Below, piece by piece: positions 26,709 to 35,920 of a stretch of DNA of 64,000 nucleotides (positions are counted from its first letter, which is position 1; each line of letters starts with the position of its first letter). The notes beneath the pieces are model-generated. The model was not told the DNA's origin. It saw only the letters and a list, made by a program, of their open reading frames with translations, and ran no database searches. The translations under genes were made by a program, and so were the position numbers. The DNA comes from Kocuria tytonis (GTDB lineage: Bacteria > Actinomycetota > Actinomycetes > Actinomycetales > Micrococcaceae), in assembly GCF_003226895.2 (NCBI RefSeq), contig NZ_PNJG02000004.1:124001-188000 (forward strand), given 5' to 3'.

Positions 26709-27990
26709 GTCGCTCAGTGTAGGTGGGCGTGGAGGCCACCGCGGGGGCGGGCTCGGCGGCGGGTCGGGTGTCCAGGACACCCACGTAGCGCCCCTGGCCG
26801 TCGCGCACCACGTACGGGCCGTACTGCGGCGGCAGGCTCAGGTAGCTCTGCGTGGCGGGGTCGAACGGGTAGACGGCCATCCCGGAGCGGTCCGCGGCCA
26901 TGGCGGCTGGGCGCAGGGCCGGGGCGGGCAGGCGCGGCGGTGCCGGTGGCGGGGGCAGGACCACGGTGCGGGTCACCGCCACGGCCGGGCGACGGCGCAC
27001 GAACCAGAACACCAGCGCGACGTAGAGCCCGTTGAGGATCACCTCGGAGATCAGGTCCGTGGGGGCGCCGCCGGTCTCGTTCATGTCCACCAGTCCCACC
27101 ATGGCCAGCAGCGAGATGCTCATGTTGTTCACGGCATGCAGGGCGATCCCGGCCTCCAGACCACCGGTGCGCCACGTGACGATGCCCATGGACACCGCCA
27201 TGATGCCCACCGAGAGCAGCCCCCACACGTCGTAGAGGTGCCCGAACACGAACAGCGGCACGGGCAGCAGGATGGCCCACGCGGGGTGCTTGAGCCAGCG
27301 GCCCACCGTCTGCGCGAGGTAGCCGCGGAACACCACTTCCTCCGCGGTGCACTGCAGCGGCACCACCAGCAGCAGCGAGGCCATGAGCCACCAGAAGCCC
27401 GGAACCGGCTGGACGGGCGTGGGGGTGCCGCCCGCCGCGAGGTCCAGCCCGATCCCCACGGCGTTGACCACCACGTAGACCGCGGCGGCCACCAGGAAGC
27501 ACGTGAGCAGCCACCGCCACCGGATGCGCCCGGCCACGGAGAAGATCAGTCCCAGGGGTCGCGGCCCCAGCACCATCCGGGCGAGCAGCGCACAGGGGAG
27601 CATGAGCGCCACCGATGCGAACGAGAGGAAGAAGACCGCCGGGTCCATCTGGTCCAGGGCGGTGAAGTCCCCGGTGAGGGTCCCGGGGACCGCGAACGCC
27701 ATGACGATCCCGAAGAGGATGGTCGTCACGACGATCAGGGCCAGGAGGATGAGTCCCTCCACGAGCGGCATCCACCAGCGGTGGTTCGGGTCCGTGAGCG
27801 CCAGCCGGTGGTAGAAGTAGCTCTTCGTGCGGGGTGCGTTCACGGCCGGCGACCCCGCGAGGCCGTTCGGCGCCGCCAGGGGTGGGCTCAGCACCGTCCC
27901 GGGCCCGTTCCCGGCCCCTGCGGGTGTGCGCGGTGGTTCCGGGACGGCGGGGGGCGCTGGGCGGGACCACGGTGCGCTGGGGTGACTCAT
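26692..27990 (-). CDS. CPBP-family intramembrane glutamic protease
   Basis: A 432-residue membrane protein of the CaaX protease/bacteriocin-processing (CPBP) group. After a Pro-rich cytoplasmic N-terminus come about eight membrane helices with the catalytic EExxxR (CTAEEVVFRGYLAQ), the second motif FGHLYDVW and the third HAVNN. A C-terminal Pro/Ala tail of about 100 residues contains YPFDPATQSYLSLPPQYGPY and may bind a partner. The start follows a TACGGT box by seven bases. The substrate is unknown; the aminopeptidase encoded next could finish its products. Confidence 0.86.
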   Translation of the reverse strand: MSHPSAPWSRPAPPAVPEPPRTPAGAGNGPGTVLSPPLAAPNGLAGSPAVNAPRTKSYFYHRLALTDPNHRWWMPLVEGLILLALIVVTTILFGIVMAFAVPGTLTGDFTALDQMDPAVFFLSFASVALMLPCALLARMVLGPRPLGLIFSVAGRIRWRWLLTCFLVAAAVYVVVNAVGIGLDLAAGGTPTPVQPVPGFWWLMASLLLVVPLQCTAEEVVFRGYLAQTVGRWLKHPAWAILLPVPLFVFGHLYDVWGLLSVGIMAVSMGIVTWRTGGLEAGIALHAVNNMSISLLAMVGLVDMNETGGAPTDLISEVILNGLYVALVFWFVRRRPAVAVTRTVVLPPPPAPPRLPAPALRPAAMAADRSGMAVYPFDPATQSYLSLPPQYGPYVVRDGQGRYVGVLDTRPAAEPAPAVASTPTYTERHDAHH

Positions 27991-27997
27991 GTCCCCC

Positions 27998-28003
27998 ACC
28001 GTA
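27998..28003 (-). promoter_or_regulatory. -10 box for a leaderless CPBP-protease mRNA
   Basis: TACGGT on the minus strand, seven bases before the ATG at 27990. Confidence 0.4.
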
Positions 28004-28070
28004 TCGGCCGCACGACGCATTGCGCTCACGTGTGCAGTGGGATCGCCGCGGGCCCGGGGCGCGAAGCCCG

Positions 28071-28156
28071 TGAGCCGCATCCGCGCGGGCGGGCGGCCAA
28101 GGCGGAGCCCACCCGGCAGCGCCTGTTCCCATGAGCCGCGTCCGCGCGGGCGGGCG
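28071..28156. repeat. Imperfect 25-bp direct repeat
   Basis: 28071-28095 and 28132-28156 differ at one position and begin 61 bases apart, in the noncoding space between the amidotransferase and CPBP genes. Nothing else is seen in that 242-bp space. Confidence 0.6.
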
Positions 28157-28232
28157 CGGTCAGGCGTCGGCGAGCGCGGGTGTGCCAGCAGCGCGCCCGC
28201 TCGGGCCGGCCGGCGCCCCGGTGCACGGGCCG

Positions 28233-28967
28233 TCAGCGCGCGTAGCGCTCCACGAAGGCGCGCAGGAGCTTGGGCGCCTGGTCCACCACGGGCCCGTCCG
28301 TGATGCGCTCGATCACGGTGTCCAGCTCGTCCGGGCGGAAGTACCCCAGGTCCTTGTACACCCGGATCCGGCTCACCAGGCCGGCCACGTCCAGCTCGGG
28401 GTGGAACTGGGTGGCGTAGAGGTTGTTCTTGATCCGGTACATCTGCACCTGGCACACGGACCCCTCGGCCAGCAGCACGGCGTTGGGCGGCAGCACGCGG
28501 GTGCCCTCCTTGTGTCCCACGTACGCGCTGAACTCCCGGGGGAAGTCCGCGAGCAGCGGGTCCGCCACGCCCTCGTCCGTGAGCGTCACGGTGATGGGTC
28601 CCACCTCTTCGTGGCGCGTGCGGTCCACCACCGCGCCCTGGTGGATCCCGAGCGTTCCCACGCCGTAGCAGGCCCCCAGGAACGGGAAGTCGCGGGCCAC
28701 GACCTCGTCCAGCAGCGCGCTGATCCAGGTCTCGGCCCTGCGCTGCACCGAGGACTTCTCCTCCGGGGGATCGGAGGAGTTGAACGGTGAACCGCCCACG
28801 ATGATCCCGCTGTAGTCGTCCAGGTCCAGCTCCGGGAACCGGCCCTGCTCCAGGCGGATGCGCTCGAGCTGCGACTGGGCGAGACCCCCGAAACGCGCCA
28901 CGGCCTCGAATTCCTCGTCGGCGAGGACATCGTCGCCGCGAGTGGCCAGGAGCACGAAGGGTTTCAT
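28233..28967 (-). CDS. Class I glutamine amidotransferase-like protein
   Basis: A 244-residue stand-alone GATase1 domain (GMP synthase glutaminase-like). The nucleophile elbow is FLGACYGVGTLGIHQ and the catalytic His-Glu is in ATQFHPELDV. The oxyanion segment IIVGGSPFNSSDPPE is present. Family members hydrolyse glutamine or, like some stand-alone forms, gamma-glutamyl compounds. No synthetase partner lies next to it. The start is preceded by TAGCAT at six bases. Confidence 0.87.
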   Translation of the reverse strand: MKPFVLLATRGDDVLADEEFEAVARFGGLAQSQLERIRLEQGRFPELDLDDYSGIIVGGSPFNSSDPPEEKSSVQRRAETWISALLDEVVARDFPFLGACYGVGTLGIHQGAVVDRTRHEEVGPITVTLTDEGVADPLLADFPREFSAYVGHKEGTRVLPPNAVLLAEGSVCQVQMYRIKNNLYATQFHPELDVAGLVSRIRVYKDLGYFRPDELDTVIERITDGPVVDQAPKLLRAFVERYAR

Positions 28968-28973
28968 GCCTTC

Positions 28974-28979
28974 ATGCTA
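28974..28979 (-). promoter_or_regulatory. -10 box for a leaderless amidotransferase mRNA
   Basis: TAGCAT on the minus strand, six bases before the ATG at 28967. Confidence 0.5.
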
Positions 28980-29077
28980 GTCACGCCCCGGCCACGTCCC
29001 GGACACCCGCCCGTCACCCGAAGGGGTGACACCCCGTTCTTGACGCACGCCCCTGTGATCCAGTTCACTGGCTATGA

Positions 29078-29095
29078 GTGGAATGGGAATTCCAC
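29078..29095. promoter_or_regulatory. IclR-type operator upstream of the uricolysis operon
   Basis: GTGGAAT-GGGA-ATTCCAC, perfect 7-bp arms, 43 bases before the OHCU decarboxylase start. It shares TGGAA-N6-TTCC with the site in front of malate synthase and resembles the E. coli IclR box (TGGAA-N5-TTCCA). Confidence 0.6.
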
Positions 29096-29137
29096 ATCAC
29101 GAAAACCAGCAGTGCCGGCGGCGGGAGGAGTCCACGC

Positions 29138-29632
29138 GTGGATCTCACCGAGTTCAACACCCTCGATCCCGGGACGGCGGTCTCCGTCCTGCGCCCCGCC
29201 CTGGACGTCCCCCGCTGGATCGACGACGTCGTGGCACACCGCCCGTACGCCTCCGTCCCCGCCGCGCTGGAGACCGCGCGCGCCGCGGCCCACCCGTTCA
29301 CGGACGAGGAGGTGCAGCGTGCGCTGTCGCACCACCCGATGATCGGGCAGCGCGCGCAGGGGGACTCCGCCGAGGCGAGCCTCTCGCGCGGTGAGCAGGC
29401 CGCGCTCGGTGCCGGCGACGACGTCGTCCGCGCCGAGCTCGCGCGGGCGAACCTGGACTACCAGGAGAAGTTCGGCCACGTGTTCCTGATCCGCGCGGCC
29501 GGACGCAGCCTGCCGGAGATCCTCTCCGAGGCGCGCCGCCGCACGTCCAACCCACCCGAGGATGAGCGCCGCGAAGTGGCCGAGCAGCTGCGGGAGATCG
29601 CCGTCCTGCGACTCGAAGGGATGCTCTCATGA
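29138..29632 (+). CDS. uraD: 2-oxo-4-hydroxy-4-carboxy-5-ureidoimidazoline (OHCU) decarboxylase
   Basis: Third step of urate breakdown, converting OHCU to S-allantoin. The 164 residues carry the family core LSHHPMIGQRAQGDS (catalytic His of the HPR/HPxIG type), LARANLDYQEKFGHVFLIRAAGRS and the C-terminal RRTSNPPEDERREVAEQLREIAVLRL. I chose the GTG at 29138 because GGAGGAG lies seven bases upstream; a longer in-frame ATG would overlap the operator. It heads the uricolysis operon and overlaps the next gene by four bases. Confidence 0.95.
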   Translation: MDLTEFNTLDPGTAVSVLRPALDVPRWIDDVVAHRPYASVPAALETARAAAHPFTDEEVQRALSHHPMIGQRAQGDSAEASLSRGEQAALGAGDDVVRAELARANLDYQEKFGHVFLIRAAGRSLPEILSEARRRTSNPPEDERREVAEQLREIAVLRLEGMLS

Positions 29633-29955
29633 GCTTCGTCTCCGCCCACGTCCTCGACTCCGTGCACGGCTGCCCCGCCCGCGGGGTCGACGTCACCCTC
29701 CTCACCGGTGACGGCCATGAGCTCGCCACCGCCACCACCGACGAGGACGGCCGGGTCGGCGACCTCGGCCCCGAGACCCTGGAATCCGGCCACTACCGGA
29801 TCGTGTTCGCGACCGAGGCGTACTTCGCCGGCCGCGAGCTGGAGACGTTCTACCCGTTCGTCTCCGTGGACTTCACGGTGCGCCAGGAGCAGGGCCACTA
29901 CCACGTGCCCCTGTTGCTGAGCCCGTTCGCGTACTCCACGTACCGCGGCAGCTGA
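29629..29955 (+). CDS. uraH: 5-hydroxyisourate hydrolase (transthyretin-like)
   Basis: Second step of urate breakdown, opening 5-hydroxyisourate to OHCU. The 108 residues include the N-terminal VSAHVLDSVHGCPARGVDV (active-site His), the central GHYRIVFATEAYF and FYPFVSVDFTV, and the diagnostic C-terminal YRGS. The start overlaps the uraD stop (ATGA). Confidence 0.97.
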   Translation: MSFVSAHVLDSVHGCPARGVDVTLLTGDGHELATATTDEDGRVGDLGPETLESGHYRIVFATEAYFAGRELETFYPFVSVDFTVRQEQGHYHVPLLLSPFAYSTYRGS

Positions 29956-30029
29956 GCCAGGAGCCGACCCGCCGGTCGACGGCCGCCGCGCCACCACCCC
30001 ACCGAATCCCTGCGAAGGAGCAGACGATC

Positions 30030-30914
30030 ATGACCGAAGTAGTCCTCGGGAAGAACCAGTACGGCAAGGCGGAGAACCACGTGGTGCGCATCCACCGCGA
30101 CACCGACCGCCACGTGATCCGCGACCTCGTGGTCACGTCCCAGCTGCGGGGTGACTTCGACGCCGTGCACACCCGGGGCGACAACGGCCACTGCGTGCCC
30201 ACGGACACCCAGAAGAACACCGTGTTCGCGTTCGTGCAGAAGTACGGGGTGAACTCCCCGGAGGAGCTGCTGCTCAAGCTCTCGGAGCACTTCACGTCCG
30301 AGTTCGAGTGGGTCACCGGCGGCCGTTGGGCCGCGGACGAGCACGCGTGGGACCGCATCAACGACAACGACCACTGCTTCGTGCAGAACAAGCAGGAGGT
30401 CCGCACCGCCGTGCTCGTCACGGGCGGCGGGAAGAGCACGGTGATCTCCGGCTTCCGGGACCTCACGGTGCTGAAGTCCACCGAGTCCGGGTTCCAGGGC
30501 TACCCCAAGGACCGGTACACCACCCTGCCGGAGACCACGGACCGGATCATGTCCACGGACGTGGCCACCCGCTGGCGCTACAACACCACGGACGTGGACT
30601 ACGACGCCGTCTACGCGGACGTGAAGAAGATCATCCTGGACAAGTTCACGGACCACTACTCCCGCGCCCTGCAGGAGACCCTGTACCTCATGGGCAAGGC
30701 CGTGATCGAGACCCACCCGGAGATCGACGAGATCAAGTTCTCGTGCCCCAACAAGCACCACTTCGTGTACGACCTCGCGTTCTGCGACATGGCGAACGAC
30801 AACGAGACCCACTACGCGGCGGACCGCCCCTTCGGCCTGATCGAGGCCACCGTGCAGCGCAAGGACGCCCAGTCGGACGAGAACGCCTGGATGGGCATCA
30901 CCGGCTTCTGCTGA
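30030..30914 (+). CDS. Uricase (factor-independent urate hydroxylase)
   Basis: First step of urate breakdown, urate plus O2 to 5-hydroxyisourate and H2O2, cofactor-free. The 294 residues show the T-fold uricase signatures: NQYGKAENHVVRI with the catalytic Lys, VPTDTQKNTVFAFVQKYG with the catalytic Thr, VLKSTESGFQGYPKDRYTTL, and the C-terminal EIKFSCPNKHHFVYDLAF. AAGGAG lies ten bases before the ATG. The order uraD, uraH, uricase, permease forms a complete urate-to-allantoin unit. Confidence 0.97.
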   Translation: MTEVVLGKNQYGKAENHVVRIHRDTDRHVIRDLVVTSQLRGDFDAVHTRGDNGHCVPTDTQKNTVFAFVQKYGVNSPEELLLKLSEHFTSEFEWVTGGRWAADEHAWDRINDNDHCFVQNKQEVRTAVLVTGGGKSTVISGFRDLTVLKSTESGFQGYPKDRYTTLPETTDRIMSTDVATRWRYNTTDVDYDAVYADVKKIILDKFTDHYSRALQETLYLMGKAVIETHPEIDEIKFSCPNKHHFVYDLAFCDMANDNETHYAADRPFGLIEATVQRKDAQSDENAWMGITGFC

Positions 30915-30944
30915 GCCGCAGCACCCACCACCGATCCGGGTGAC

Positions 30945-30980
30945 CGGCCCCCGCTGCACGAGTTCCCACGGCGGGGGCCG
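30945..30980 (+). terminator. Hairpin between uricase and permease genes
   Basis: Arms 30945-30954 and 30971-30980 pair perfectly over 10 bp. It may attenuate read-through into the permease gene. Confidence 0.5.
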
Positions 30981-31008
30981 CGCTCGCGCACTCCCAGGAA
31001 GGCCCGCC

Positions 31009-32568
31009 ATGTCCTCATCCACCGCCGCCACCGCGGCCGCGCGCCCCGAGGACGAGTTCCTCGGGGTGGGCCCGAGCTTCGGCTACGGGTTCCAGCACGT
31101 CCTCACCATGTACGGCGGGATCATCGCCCCGCCGCTGATCGTGGGCGGCGCCGCGGGCCTGTCCCCCGACGACCAGGCGCTGCTCGTGGCGTGCTGCCTG
31201 TTCGTGGGCGGGCTGGCCACCGTGCTGCAGTCCCTCGGCGTGAAGTTCTTCGGGTCCCGGCTGCCGCTGGTGCAGGGCACCTCCTTCGCGGGTGTGGCCA
31301 CCATGACGGCCATCGTCAACGGCGGCGGCGGGATCCAGGCCGTGTTCGGCGCGGTCATGGCGTCGGCGGCCATCGGCTTCCTGGTGGCCCCGTTCTTCGC
31401 GCGCATCATCCGGTTCTTCCCACCCGTGGTCACGGGCGTGGTCATCACGACCATCGGGCTGTCCCTGTTCCCCGTGGCCGCACAGTGGGCCATGGGCGGC
31501 GCGGCGGTGGCCGCCAAGGGCGACGAGCACACCATCTTCACGAACGTGTGCCTGGGCGGGGCCACCCTGCTGATCATCATGCTGCTGTCCAAGGTGCGCA
31601 GCGCCGTGGTCTCGCGGCTGTCCATCCTGCTGGGCATCGTCCTGGGAACCGTGCTGGCCGTGGTGCTGGGCATGGCGGACTTCTCCCGCGTGGGCGACGG
31701 CGCCCTGTTCGCCTTCCCGCAGCCGTTCGCCTTCGGTCCCCCCACCTTCCACCCCGCCGCGATCGTCTCCATGACCATCGTGGTGCTCGTGATCCTCACG
31801 GAGACTACCGCGGACATCATCGCGGTGGGCGAGATCGTGGACACCCCCGTGGACCGCAGGCGCATCGCGGATGGTCTGCGCGCGGACATGGGGGCGTCCT
31901 TCATCTCGCCGGTGTTCAACGGCTTCACCCAGTCCGCGTTCGCCCAGAACGTGGGACTGGTGGCCATCACGGGTGTGCGCAGCCGGTTCGTGGTGACGGC
32001 CGGCGGCGTGATCATGCTGGTCCTGGGGCTGCTGCCCGTGCTGGGCCGCGTGGTGGCCGCCGTGCCCGTGCCCGTGCTGGGAGGCGCGGGGATCGTGCTG
32101 TTCGGGACCGTGGCGGCGTCGGGCATCCGCACCCTCGGCAAGGTGAAGTACACGGGGACCCCCAACCTGATCATCGTGGCCACGAGCATCGGGATCGGCA
32201 TGCTGCCCATTGCGGCGCCGAAGATCTACGCGGGTTTCCCCGCGTGGTTCGAGACCATCTTCCACTCGGGCATCAGCTCGGCCGCCGTGGCCGCGGTGCT
32301 GCTCAACATCCTGTTCAACGAGATCACGCTCGGCAATCCGCCCGAGGGCAGCGGCTCGGTGTTCACGGAGGCCCCGCCGCGCTACGTGCCGCTCGAGGCG
32401 CTGGAGCACCTGCAGAGCCACCTGCAGGAGGGGGACACCGTCAGGGACGGCAAACTCGTGGACTCCGAGGGCAACGAGGTCCCGGCCATCACGGCCGCCG
32501 GGGAGATCGTCCCGGCGGCCATCGACCCCGAGCACCCGGAGAATCCCGGCGGCGCGAAGGAGCACTGA
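31009..32568 (+). CDS. Urate/xanthine permease (NCS2 family)
   Basis: A 519-residue NCS2 purine symporter, the probable urate uptake system for this operon. Landmarks: [36 protein letters not shown] with the conserved SFAG-type motif, and the substrate-site Glu region [22 protein letters not shown], followed by [20 protein letters not shown], typical of PucJ/PucK/UacT transporters. GGAAGG before the ATG at 31009 sets the start. A charged tail of about 65 residues follows the last helix. The stop falls 29 bases before the rfbA remnant. Confidence 0.93.
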   Translation: MSSSTAATAAARPEDEFLGVGPSFGYGFQHVLTMYGGIIAPPLIVGGAAGLSPDDQALLVACCLFVGGLATVLQSLGVKFFGSRLPLVQGTSFAGVATMTAIVNGGGGIQAVFGAVMASAAIGFLVAPFFARIIRFFPPVVTGVVITTIGLSLFPVAAQWAMGGAAVAAKGDEHTIFTNVCLGGATLLIIMLLSKVRSAVVSRLSILLGIVLGTVLAVVLGMADFSRVGDGALFAFPQPFAFGPPTFHPAAIVSMTIVVLVILTETTADIIAVGEIVDTPVDRRRIADGLRADMGASFISPVFNGFTQSAFAQNVGLVAITGVRSRFVVTAGGVIMLVLGLLPVLGRVVAAVPVPVLGGAGIVLFGTVAASGIRTLGKVKYTGTPNLIIVATSIGIGMLPIAAPKIYAGFPAWFETIFHSGISSAAVAAVLLNILFNEITLGNPPEGSGSVFTEAPPRYVPLEALEHLQSHLQEGDTVRDGKLVDSEGNEVPAITAAGEIVPAAIDPEHPENPGGAKEH

Positions 32569-32597
32569 CCCCCGAACCCCGCGGTGCCCGCAGCGCA

Positions 32598-33269
32598 GGC
32601 ATCTCCTACGCGGAGCAGGAGTCCCCGGACGGGCTCGCGCAGGCGTTCGTCCTGGGCGCCGAGCACATCGGGAGCGACAGCGTGTGCCTGGTGCTGGGCG
32701 ACAACATCTTCTACGGCCCCGGGCTCGGCACGCAGCTGCGCCGCTTCCATGACCTGCAGGGGGCCGCGATCTTCGGCTACCGGGTGGCGGATCCGAGCGC
32801 GTACGGGGTGGTGGAGTTCGACGGCTCCGGCCGCGCGGTCTCCATCGAGGAGAAGCCCGAGCATCCCCGAAGCCACTACGCCGTGCCGGGGCTGTACTTC
32901 TACGACCACCGCGCCGTGGAGTTCGCCCGCACGCTCACCCCCTCCGCGCGCGGCGAGCTGGAGATCACCGATCTCAACCGCATGTACATGGACCGGGGCG
33001 AGCTCGCGGTCCACGTGCTGCCGCGCGGCACCGCGTGGCTGGACACCGGCACGTTCGACTCCCTCGCGGACGCCACCAACTTCATCCGCACCGTGCAGGC
33101 GCGCCAGGGCATGTCCATCGGCTGCCCGGAGGAGGTCGCCTGGCGCCTGGGCCTGCTCACGGACGAGCAGATGCGCGACGGCGCCCGCGCCCTGCACAAG
33201 AGCGGCTACGGCGCCTACCTGGAGGCCCTGCTCGCGGAGCACCGTTCCACCCACGCGGAACGCCGCTGA
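32598..33269 (+). pseudogene. rfbA: 5'-truncated glucose-1-phosphate thymidylyltransferase
   Basis: 224 codons that align with the last three quarters of Rfb[69 protein letters not shown] and [16 protein letters not shown]. About 75 N-terminal residues, including the nucleotide-binding GGxGxR loop, are missing, and no suitable start codon or ribosome site precedes the remaining part. The frame is otherwise clean, so truncation looks recent. Homologues make dTDP-glucose for cell-wall or capsule sugars, so the gene is out of place among purine genes. No transposon end is visible at the break. Confidence 0.85.
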
Positions 33270-33273
33270 GGCG

Positions 33274-34035
33274 TCAGCCCGCCCGGGACAGCTGCACAGA
33301 CAGCTGCTGCGCGGCCCGCTGCAGCAGCGGCACGGCGCGCTCCCCGAATTCCCAGTCCACGCGGGACGTGGGCCCCGAGACGGAGATCGCGGTGGGCGTG
33401 GGGGCCTGCGGCAGGGCCACCGAGAAGCAGCGCACGCCGATCTCCTGCTCCTCGTCGTCCACGGCGTACCCCCGCTCACGGATCCGCTCGAGGTCCGCGA
33501 GCAGCTCCTCCACCGTGCCCAGACTCTTCTCGGTGGGGGTGGGCAGGCCCATGGAGGTCACGATGGAGACCACCTGCTCCTCGGGCAGGGTGGCCAGGAT
33601 GGCCTTGCCCACCCCCGTGTCGTGCATGTGGGCGCGGCGGCCCACCTCCGTGAACATCCGCATGGAGTGGGAGGACTGCGCCTGACCCACGTAGACCACC
33701 ATGCGCCCGTCCAGCACGGCGAGGTTCGCGGACTCCCCCAGCTCGTCCACCAGTTCCTGCAGCACGGGCTGCGCGTGGGTCCCCAGCTGCAGCCCGGCCG
33801 CGTTGCCCAGTCGGATCAGACCCGGCCCGAGGGCGTAGCTGCGGTTGGGCAGCTGGCGCACGTAGCCCAGGGGGACCAGGGTGCGCAGCAGGCGGTGGAT
33901 GGTGGGCAGCGGCAGGCCCGCCCTGGCGGCGAGCTCGCTGAGGGAGGACTCTCCCCCGGATGCGGTGATGATGCTGAGCAGATCGAACACCCGCTCCACG
34001 GACTGCACCCCGCCCGCGTTCCTGGCGTCGGCCAT
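33274..34035 (-). CDS. IclR-family transcriptional regulator of the purine/glyoxylate genes
   Basis: A 253-residue IclR-type regulator. The N-terminal winged helix is VERVFDLLSIITASGGESSL, then LSELAARAGLPLPTIHRLL. The C-terminal effector domain includes HMHDTGVGKAILATLPEEQ and the typical EEQEIGVRCFSVALP. I chose the ATG at 34035, which has GGGAG eight bases upstream. It is divergent from malate synthase across a 277-bp control region and faces the rfbA remnant with a four-base gap. Glyoxylate or allantoin are likely ligands, by analogy with AllR and IclR. Confidence 0.9.
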   Translation of the reverse strand: MADARNAGGVQSVERVFDLLSIITASGGESSLSELAARAGLPLPTIHRLLRTLVPLGYVRQLPNRSYALGPGLIRLGNAAGLQLGTHAQPVLQELVDELGESANLAVLDGRMVVYVGQAQSSHSMRMFTEVGRRAHMHDTGVGKAILATLPEEQVVSIVTSMGLPTPTEKSLGTVEELLADLERIRERGYAVDDEEQEIGVRCFSVALPQAPTPTAISVSGPTSRVDWEFGERAVPLLQRAAQQLSVQLSRAG

Positions 34036-34110
34036 GGCTGCGCTCCCTCGTCCGGTGTGGCGGCCCGGCACTCCCGGGATCCGCCGGGTGAGGAGCCGCA
34101 CTGTGAATCA

Positions 34111-34125
34111 GGTCTCGGCGAGACC
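34111..34125. promoter_or_regulatory. Palindrome GGTCTC-GGC-GAGACC
   Basis: Perfect 6-bp arms immediately upstream of the malate synthase -35 box in the divergent region. A wider ACTGTGA/TCACAGT pair (34100-34106, 34136-34142) brackets it. It is a candidate second binding site, perhaps for autoregulation. Confidence 0.45.
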
Positions 34126-34155
34126 TTGTCAGGCGTCACAGTCTACGCCTAGGAT
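34126..34155 (+). promoter_or_regulatory. Promoter of the malate synthase operon
   Basis: TTGTCA at 34126-34131, an 18-base spacer, and TAGGAT at 34150-34155. Confidence 0.6.
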
Positions 34156-34164
34156 CGGCACAAA

Positions 34165-34180
34165 TGGAATAACTTTTCCG
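34165..34180. promoter_or_regulatory. IclR-type operator TGGAA-N6-TTCCG
   Basis: It starts about ten bases after the -10 box, over the expected start of transcription. It has the same half-sites and spacing as the site at 29079-29094. Confidence 0.55.
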
Positions 34181-34312
34181 CCATACGGATACAGGCGCGA
34201 GCTGCGCCGACGGTTCGCAGCGGCGCCGCACCACGGCACCTCGACCGCACGAACGCCCAACACACGGGTTCACCGCCGCAGCCCGGTCCGCACGACACCC
34301 AGGAGGCACCAC

Positions 34313-35920
34313 ATGAGCATCACCCACAACACGCCGCAGAACGTGCCCGCGGCCAACGAGATCCTCTCCGCGGACGCCCTGGCCTTCGTGGAGGCGCTGC
34401 ACGAGAAGTTCGCGGACCGCCGCGAGGAGCTGCTCGGCAAGCGCGAGACCGCCCGCGCGCAGGCCGCCGAGACCGGCACCATGGACTTCCTGCCCGAGAC
34501 CCGCGAGGTGCGGGAGGGGGACTGGAAGGTGGCCCCGGCTCCCAAGGCCCTGCAGGACCGGCGCGTGGAGATGACCGGACCGGCGTCGCCCGCCAAGATG
34601 GCCATCAACGCGCTGAACTCCGGCGCCAAGGTGTGGCTCGCGGACCTCGAGGACGCCGCCTCCCCCAGCTGGGCCAACCAGGTGGACGCGATCGCCAACC
34701 TGCGCGACGCCGCCCGCGGCACCCTGGGCTTCACCTCCCCGGAGGGCAAGGAGTACAAGCTCCGCGAGGACGTGCCCCTGGCCGTGGTGGTCATGCGTCC
34801 GCGCGGCTGGCACCTGCCCGAGTACAACGTGGCGATCAACGGCAGGACGGCCTCGGGCTCCCTCACGGACTTCGGTCTGCACTTCTTCCACACGGCCAAG
34901 CAGCTGATCGAGAACGGCCAGGGCCCGTACTACTACCTGCCCAAGATGGAGTCCTACCTCGAGGCTCGGCTGTGGAACGACGTGTTCACGTTCGCGGAGG
35001 AGTACCTGGGCATCGAGCACGGCACCGTCCGTGCGACCGTGCTGATCGAGACCATCCCCGCCGCGTTCCAGATGGACGAGATCCTCTACGAGCTGCGGGA
35101 CCACGCCTCCGGGCTCAACGCCGGGCGCTGGGACTACCTGTTCTCCATCATCAAGTACTTCCGCGACGCCGGGGAGAAGTTCATCCTGGCGGACCGCTCC
35201 GCCGTGACCATGACCGCTCCCCTGATGCGCGCCTACACGGACCTGCTGGTGCAGACGTGCCACAAGCGCGGCGCCTTCGCGATGGGCGGCATGGCCGCGT
35301 TCATCCCCTCCCGCAAGGACGAGGAGATCAACAAGGCCGCGTTCGAGAAGGTCCGCAACGACAAGACCCGCGAGGCCGGGGACGGCTTCGACGGCTCGTG
35401 GGTGGCCCACCCGGACCTCGTGCCCGTGTGCCAGGAGGTCTTCGACGGCGTGCTCGGGGAGAACCCCAACCAGGTGGACCACCAGCGCCCGGACGTGGAC
35501 GTGACCGCCGAGATGCTGCTGGACGTGCCCTCCGCGGGTGACCAGCGCACCGAGAAGGAGCTCAACGCCAACCTGTACGTGGCCATCCGCTACGTGGCCG
35601 TGTGGCTCTCGGGCAACGGCGCGGTGGCCATCCACAACCTCATGGAGGACGCCGCCACCGCGGAGATCTCCCGCTCGCAGATCTGGCAGCAGATCAAGAA
35701 CGGCGTGGTCTACACGGACACCGGCAACACCGCCACGCGCGAGCTCGTCTCCGACGCCCTGGACGCGCAGCTCGAGGTGCTGCGCGGTGAGATCGACCAG
35801 GAGAACTACGAGAAGTGGTTCGTGCCCGCGGGCAAGCTCATCTCGGACATGGTCCTGAAGGAGGACTACCCGAACTTCCTCACGCTGTCCGCCTACGACC
35901 TCATGGAAGGCAGCAAGTGA
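34313..35920 (+). CDS. aceB: Malate synthase A
   Basis: Condenses glyoxylate with acetyl-CoA to malate. The 535 residues fit the A isoform. Signatures: KVWLADLEDAASPSWANQV, VVMRPRGWHLPEYN, the ETIPAAFQMDEILYELRDH segment, AGRWDYLFSIIKYF, and FAMGGMAAFIPSR, with LMEDAATAEISRSQIWQ near the C-terminus. AGGAGG lies six bases before the ATG. Its place between uricolysis genes and ureidoglycine aminohydrolase suggests it assimilates purine-derived glyoxylate rather than serving a glyoxylate shunt; no isocitrate lyase is in the window. Confidence 0.96.
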   Translation: MSITHNTPQNVPAANEILSADALAFVEALHEKFADRREELLGKRETARAQAAETGTMDFLPETREVREGDWKVAPAPKALQDRRVEMTGPASPAKMAINALNSGAKVWLADLEDAASPSWANQVDAIANLRDAARGTLGFTSPEGKEYKLREDVPLAVVVMRPRGWHLPEYNVAINGRTASGSLTDFGLHFFHTAKQLIENGQGPYYYLPKMESYLEARLWNDVFTFAEEYLGIEHGTVRATVLIETIPAAFQMDEILYELRDHASGLNAGRWDYLFSIIKYFRDAGEKFILADRSAVTMTAPLMRAYTDLLVQTCHKRGAFAMGGMAAFIPSRKDEEINKAAFEKVRNDKTREAGDGFDGSWVAHPDLVPVCQEVFDGVLGENPNQVDHQRPDVDVTAEMLLDVPSAGDQRTEKELNANLYVAIRYVAVWLSGNGAVAIHNLMEDAATAEISRSQIWQQIKNGVVYTDTGNTATRELVSDALDAQLEVLRGEIDQENYEKWFVPAGKLISDMVLKEDYPNFLTLSAYDLMEGSK

